DNA of 64,000 nt. Source: Lancefieldella sp. Marseille-Q7238. Its GTDB lineage: Bacteria > Actinomycetota > Coriobacteriia > Coriobacteriales > Atopobiaceae. Below are positions 60,964-64,000 of this stretch, piece by piece; the first letter of the stretch is position 1, and the number at the start of each line of letters is the position of its first letter. The notes under the pieces were generated by a model. The model was not told the origin of the DNA. It was given only the letters and a program-made list of their open reading frames with translations, and ran no database searches. The position numbers and the translations under genes are program-made. The DNA lies in contig NZ_OX424407.1 in NCBI RefSeq assembly GCF_949152215.1, forward strand, positions 624,530-688,529, written 5' to 3'.

Positions 60964-61956
60964 TCACACCGCCCGCGTATCATTTTCCGCTGCATCGTAT
61001 TCTTGGTGCAGCTGCTCCCAGGTAGGCATCATGTTTCGCAGCTGATCAAAGGTTGTCATGGAAAAGGACGGGTTCTGCTCCCGTAGCCTATTAAATTCCT
61101 GATCCAAAAACTGCATTTCTGTGACAGCATTCCTGCAATGGTCGCTGGCGGCAAGATCTCCAAACTTCGTTTTAGCGGCAATCCACATGACCACCGTTAG
61201 TAGCAATCCACGTATTCCGGAAAAATTCCGATCCTCATGTTTAGGACGAATTGTAGTTCCGATAGACTTCAAAAAATCATACGCTTCCGCTCCGGCACGG
61301 ATGTATGCTTTCGTATCGCGGTAGGTACAGGTTCGCAGATTGCAATGATGCAGATAACAAAGGTATGCAATTGGAAGAACGAATGCCACATGGCAGCGAT
61401 ACCAGCTTTGCATATCGTCCATAAACGTTACCTTCATGTCGGAGGTGGCAAATATCTGCTGAAAGAACTCTTTTTCTTTGCCACTTACATCACTGCTTAC
61501 ATGACCAATGGTTAGTTCCGGAGTACCGAAGGTAATTACCTCCGTATAGTCTTTATGGCGCACGCCCGCACTGGTCTGAAAACCAAATACAATTTGATTC
61601 GCATTCCAGCCGTAATCAATCAGCCGCTGCTGCATTTTTTCACTCTGCAGATTGTTTCCTACAAGCACAACATACTTTGCCTGAACACGAGCTAGTGTAT
61701 CCACTATTTCGGTCTGCTGCTGATTTTGCATGATGGAAAAAACAACATCATAGGTATTTCCATCGTACTCACCCAGCACCTCGGGATAATCTGTCCACTC
61801 TTTGTTACCAGAGTATGTATGAATTCGAAGTCCCTGTTGCTCCAGAACCTCTTTCCACCGGCCTCTTGCGATAACCGTAACCTCATTTCCAGCGCGGCAA
61901 AGCTCATGCGCTGTTAATGAACCGATTACACCAACGCCATAGAGTAAGACCTTCAT
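60964..61956 (-). CDS. Ketopantoate reductase (ApbA/PanE) family protein
   Basis: A 330-residue NADPH-dependent reductase with an N-terminal Rossmann fold (KVLLYGVGVIGS, residues 2-13) and a helical C-terminal domain. 2-Dehydropantoate 2-reductases of this family make pantoate for coenzyme A. The conserved substrate lysine and glutamate of bona fide PanE were not identified, and the middle region is divergent, so it may act on another 2-keto acid. ATG 61956 has AGGAGG seven bases upstream; a TTG 21 bases earlier is rejected. It stands between lysS and clpC, 43 bases after the lysS stop. Confidence 0.82.
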   Translation of the reverse strand: MKVLLYGVGVIGSLTAHELCRAGNEVTVIARGRWKEVLEQQGLRIHTYSGNKEWTDYPEVLGEYDGNTYDVVFSIMQNQQQTEIVDTLARVQAKYVVLVGNNLQSEKMQQRLIDYGWNANQIVFGFQTSAGVRHKDYTEVITFGTPELTIGHVSSDVSGKEKEFFQQIFATSDMKVTFMDDMQSWYRCHVAFVLPIAYLCYLHHCNLRTCTYRDTKAYIRAGAEAYDFLKSIGTTIRPKHEDRNFSGIRGLLLTVVMWIAAKTKFGDLAASDHCRNAVTEMQFLDQEFNRLREQNPSFSMTTFDQLRNMMPTWEQLHQEYDAAENDTRAV

Positions 61957-61998
61957 AGCCTGCCTCCTCTGGTACAAGTTTGATGCGCCTCTGTCGGA

Positions 61999-63993
61999 TT
62001 AGTACAGTTTGGCGCCTGCCGGAATGCGGTTATCCACCATCAGAAGATGCAGTTCTTCCTCGCCGTTTCGCTCGTTCACGGCAGAAAGCAGCATGCCACA
62101 AGAATCAATACCCATCATGGCTCTGGGCGGGAGGTTTGTGATAGCAATCAAAGTCTTTCCAACCAATTCGTCCGGCTCGTAATAAGCGTGAATTCCGCTT
62201 AAAATCACGCGGTCCGTATCCGTTCCATCATCCAAGACGAACTTGAGGAGCTTCTTACTCTTTGGTACAGCCAAGCACTCCTTGACCTTGACGGCGCGGA
62301 AATCACTTTTGCTGAACGTATCAAAATCCACAAAATCAGTGAACAACGGTTCAATTTTCACTCCGGAGAAGTCAATCTTTTCGTTTGGCGCGAAGAAGCC
62401 GCTTGCCTCAGAAGCAGTCTCTGCCGCGACCTCAGACGTGGCCTCAGACGCGGTTTCAGATGCGCCCTCTTCTTTGGCTCCTGCATCCTCATGCGCTTCT
62501 TTATTGTTCGGCCTTGAGGGTCTCATTTGCGGGAAGAGCAGAACGTCGCGAATCGAAGGTTGATCACAGAAGAGCATAATCATGCGATCGATTCCGTAAC
62601 CGACACCGCCTGCGGGGGGCATACCGTACTCAAGAGCGCGGATGAAGTCGTAATCGTACTCCATGGCCTCATCATCGCCCTGACGCTTGGCCTCCATTTG
62701 AGCGGCAAAACGCTCTTCCTGATCCACGGGGTCATTAAGCTCAGAATAGGCGTTTGCATATTCGGCACCCTTGATAACCAGCTCAAAGCGATCAGTCAGA
62801 CGAGGATCATCGTCTTTACGCTTGGTTAAAGGAGATACTTCTGCCGGATAGTCACATACAAATGTCGGATTTATGATGCTTTTCTCGCCAAGCTCATCGT
62901 AGATCTCAAAGAGAAGCTTTCCGGCTCCCCACTCAACGTTCCACTCGATATCAAAGCGATCAAGCACCTCACGCAATTTTTCAACGGGGGTGTCAATGGA
63001 GAGATCCTCACCCGTAACCTCAGACGCTATCTCTGAAAGAGGCGCCACACGCCACTCACCCGACAGGTCAATCTCGGTACCCTGGAAGGTAATAACCTCG
63101 TGGCCAGCTTCGTAGCCGCAGGCACGGCGAGCGATATCCTGGAAAAGCTCTTGAGAAAGTTTGCGCATACCGGCCAAATCAGAGTAGGCAGCATACGCTT
63201 CCATGGAGGTAAACTCGGGGTTGTGCGTAAGATCCATACCCTCGTTTCTGAATTGACGACCAATCTCAAAGACGCGCTCAAGGCCGCCAACAATCAGACG
63301 CTTGAGCGGTAGCTCGGTAGCAATGCGCAGATAGTTTTCGGTGTTTAAGGCGTTGTAGTGCGTGATAAACGGCTTGGCATTAGCGCCACCGAGAATCTCC
63401 TGCAAAACGGGAGTCTCTACCTCCATATAACCGTCGTCTTCCATATGCTGGCGGATGATGGAAATGATTTGAGAGCGCTTACGGAATACCTCGCGTACCT
63501 CAGGATTCATAATAAGATCAACGTAGCGCTGGCGATAGCGGACTTCGCGATCAGTAAGACCGTGGAACTTCTCTGGCAGCGGGCGCAGCGACTTAGACAA
63601 CCACCTCAGGCGAACAGGCGCGATGGAAAGCTGGCCGCGGCGAGTGCGCATCACCGTACCGGTGGCACCGATAATATCGCCCAAATCAAGCATGCCGAGA
63701 AGATCCCAACTTGCTTCATCGAGATTATTGATACGGCAGAACAGCTGCAGCTGACCGGTATGGTCTTCGATAACGACAAAGGCAATCTTGCCCTGATTGC
63801 GAATGGCGCGGACGCGGCCCGCAACAGCGTATTCGTCTTCAGTGCTCTCGCCGTTCTCAAGCGCGGCGTAGCGTTCTTCCAGTTCGGAAACGTGCGCGGT
63901 AACCTCAGACTGTATAGGATACGGATTGATCCCGGCATCAAGTAAGGCTTGGCGGCGAGCCCTGCGCTGGGCGCGCTCGTCATTGACTGACAC
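61999..63993 (-). CDS. lysS: Lysyl-tRNA synthetase fused to a C-terminal tRNA-binding domain
   Basis: A class II synthetase of at least 664 residues. The anticodon-binding OB fold is at about 55-150. Motif 1 is near 185-215, motif 2 (FRNEGMDLTHNPEF) near 255-270, and motif 3 (GYGIDRMIMLF) near 475-485. After about 490 comes a low-complexity Glu/Ala/Ser/Thr linker (about 505-545) and then an EMAPII/Trbp111-type domain (about 555-664: DFRAVKVKECLAVPKSKKLL, NLPPRAMMGIDSCGMLL). This extra domain, typical of MetRS and of stand-alone Trbp111, may raise tRNA affinity. GTG 63993 is provisional: the frame stays open to the window edge, so the true start may lie outside. Confidence 0.92.
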   Translation of the reverse strand: MSVNDERAQRRARRQALLDAGINPYPIQSEVTAHVSELEERYAALENGESTEDEYAVAGRVRAIRNQGKIAFVVIEDHTGQLQLFCRINNLDEASWDLLGMLDLGDIIGATGTVMRTRRGQLSIAPVRLRWLSKSLRPLPEKFHGLTDREVRYRQRYVDLIMNPEVREVFRKRSQIISIIRQHMEDDGYMEVETPVLQEILGGANAKPFITHYNALNTENYLRIATELPLKRLIVGGLERVFEIGRQFRNEGMDLTHNPEFTSMEAYAAYSDLAGMRKLSQELFQDIARRACGYEAGHEVITFQGTEIDLSGEWRVAPLSEIASEVTGEDLSIDTPVEKLREVLDRFDIEWNVEWGAGKLLFEIYDELGEKSIINPTFVCDYPAEVSPLTKRKDDDPRLTDRFELVIKGAEYANAYSELNDPVDQEERFAAQMEAKRQGDDEAMEYDYDFIRALEYGMPPAGGVGYGIDRMIMLFCDQPSIRDVLLFPQMRPSRPNNKEAHEDAGAKEEGASETASEATSEVAAETASEASGFFAPNEKIDFSGVKIEPLFTDFVDFDTFSKSDFRAVKVKECLAVPKSKKLLKFVLDDGTDTDRVILSGIHAYYEPDELVGKTLIAITNLPPRAMMGIDSCGMLLSAVNERNGEEELHLLMVDNRIPAGAKLY

Positions 63994-64000
63994 TTCAGCG

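Overview
The window looks like a chromosomal segment of an anaerobic actinobacterium of class Coriobacteriia (Atopobium/Lancefieldella/Olsenella-like). This is an inference from moderate GC content, the actinobacterial insertion in the RNA polymerase beta' subunit, the zinc-ribbon S14, and hydrogenase-maturation genes in a fermentative gene set. No database search was run. Nearly everything is on the minus strand; only two protein genes are on the plus strand: a glycosyltransferase at 3759-4928 and an AT-rich ABC exporter at 53995-55641.

Read right to left, in the direction of transcription, the layout is: lysS with an extra C-terminal tRNA-binding domain; a ketopantoate-reductase-like gene; clpC; disA-ispD-ispF; the plus-strand exporter; cysS-rlmB-NYN RNase gene; tRNA-Thr; a membrane-anchored methyltransferase; tRNA-Tyr/Thr/Met-tuf; rpmG-tRNA-Trp-secE-nusG-rplK-rplA; an L10 leader followed by rplJ-rplL; rpoB-rpoC; an inserted block (ArsR regulator, hypB, a 1001-residue iron-sulfur flavoprotein, hypA, a GNAT acetyltransferase); rpsL-rpsG-fusA-rpsJ; rplC-rplD-rplW-rplB-rpsS-rplV-rpsC-rplP-rpmC-rpsQ-rplN-rplX; rplE-rpsZ-rpsH-rplF-rplR-rpsE-rpmD-rplO-secY; adk-map; infA-rpmJ-rpsM-rpsK-rpsD-rpoA-rplQ; the ECF transporter module and truA; an LCP-like membrane protein; two divergent glycosyltransferases; and the start of an rRNA operon (complete 16S, 5' part of 23S). 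The order follows the Bacillus clpC-to-truA supercluster, while the tRNA-tuf-secE-nusG arrangement is like the E. coli tufB operon.

Most genes work in one process: making RNA polymerase, ribosomes, translation factors, charged tRNAs and the Sec translocon. Transcription is divided into units by clear hairpin terminators (after tuf, rplA, rplL, rplX, rplQ and others) and by good -35/-10 pairs (upstream of tRNA-Tyr/tuf, rpmG, rpoB, rpsL, rplC, infA). The S10 and spc operons are each broken once, after rpsJ and after rplX.

The observations I would check first are: (1) a helix-hairpin-helix domain at the C-terminus of beta' that closely resembles the alpha-subunit C-terminal domain encoded in the same window, with the DNA-contacting Arg and Asn positions retained; (2) a strongly over-represented GCGAGAAG(TRC) word, found in genes and intergenic regions and twice as head-to-head pairs in hairpins behind ribosomal protein genes, which resembles the behaviour of DNA uptake sequences; (3) a metal-sensor/hypB/flavoprotein/hypA block inserted between rpoC and rpsL, with repeated GTATGC half-sites in front of hypB.
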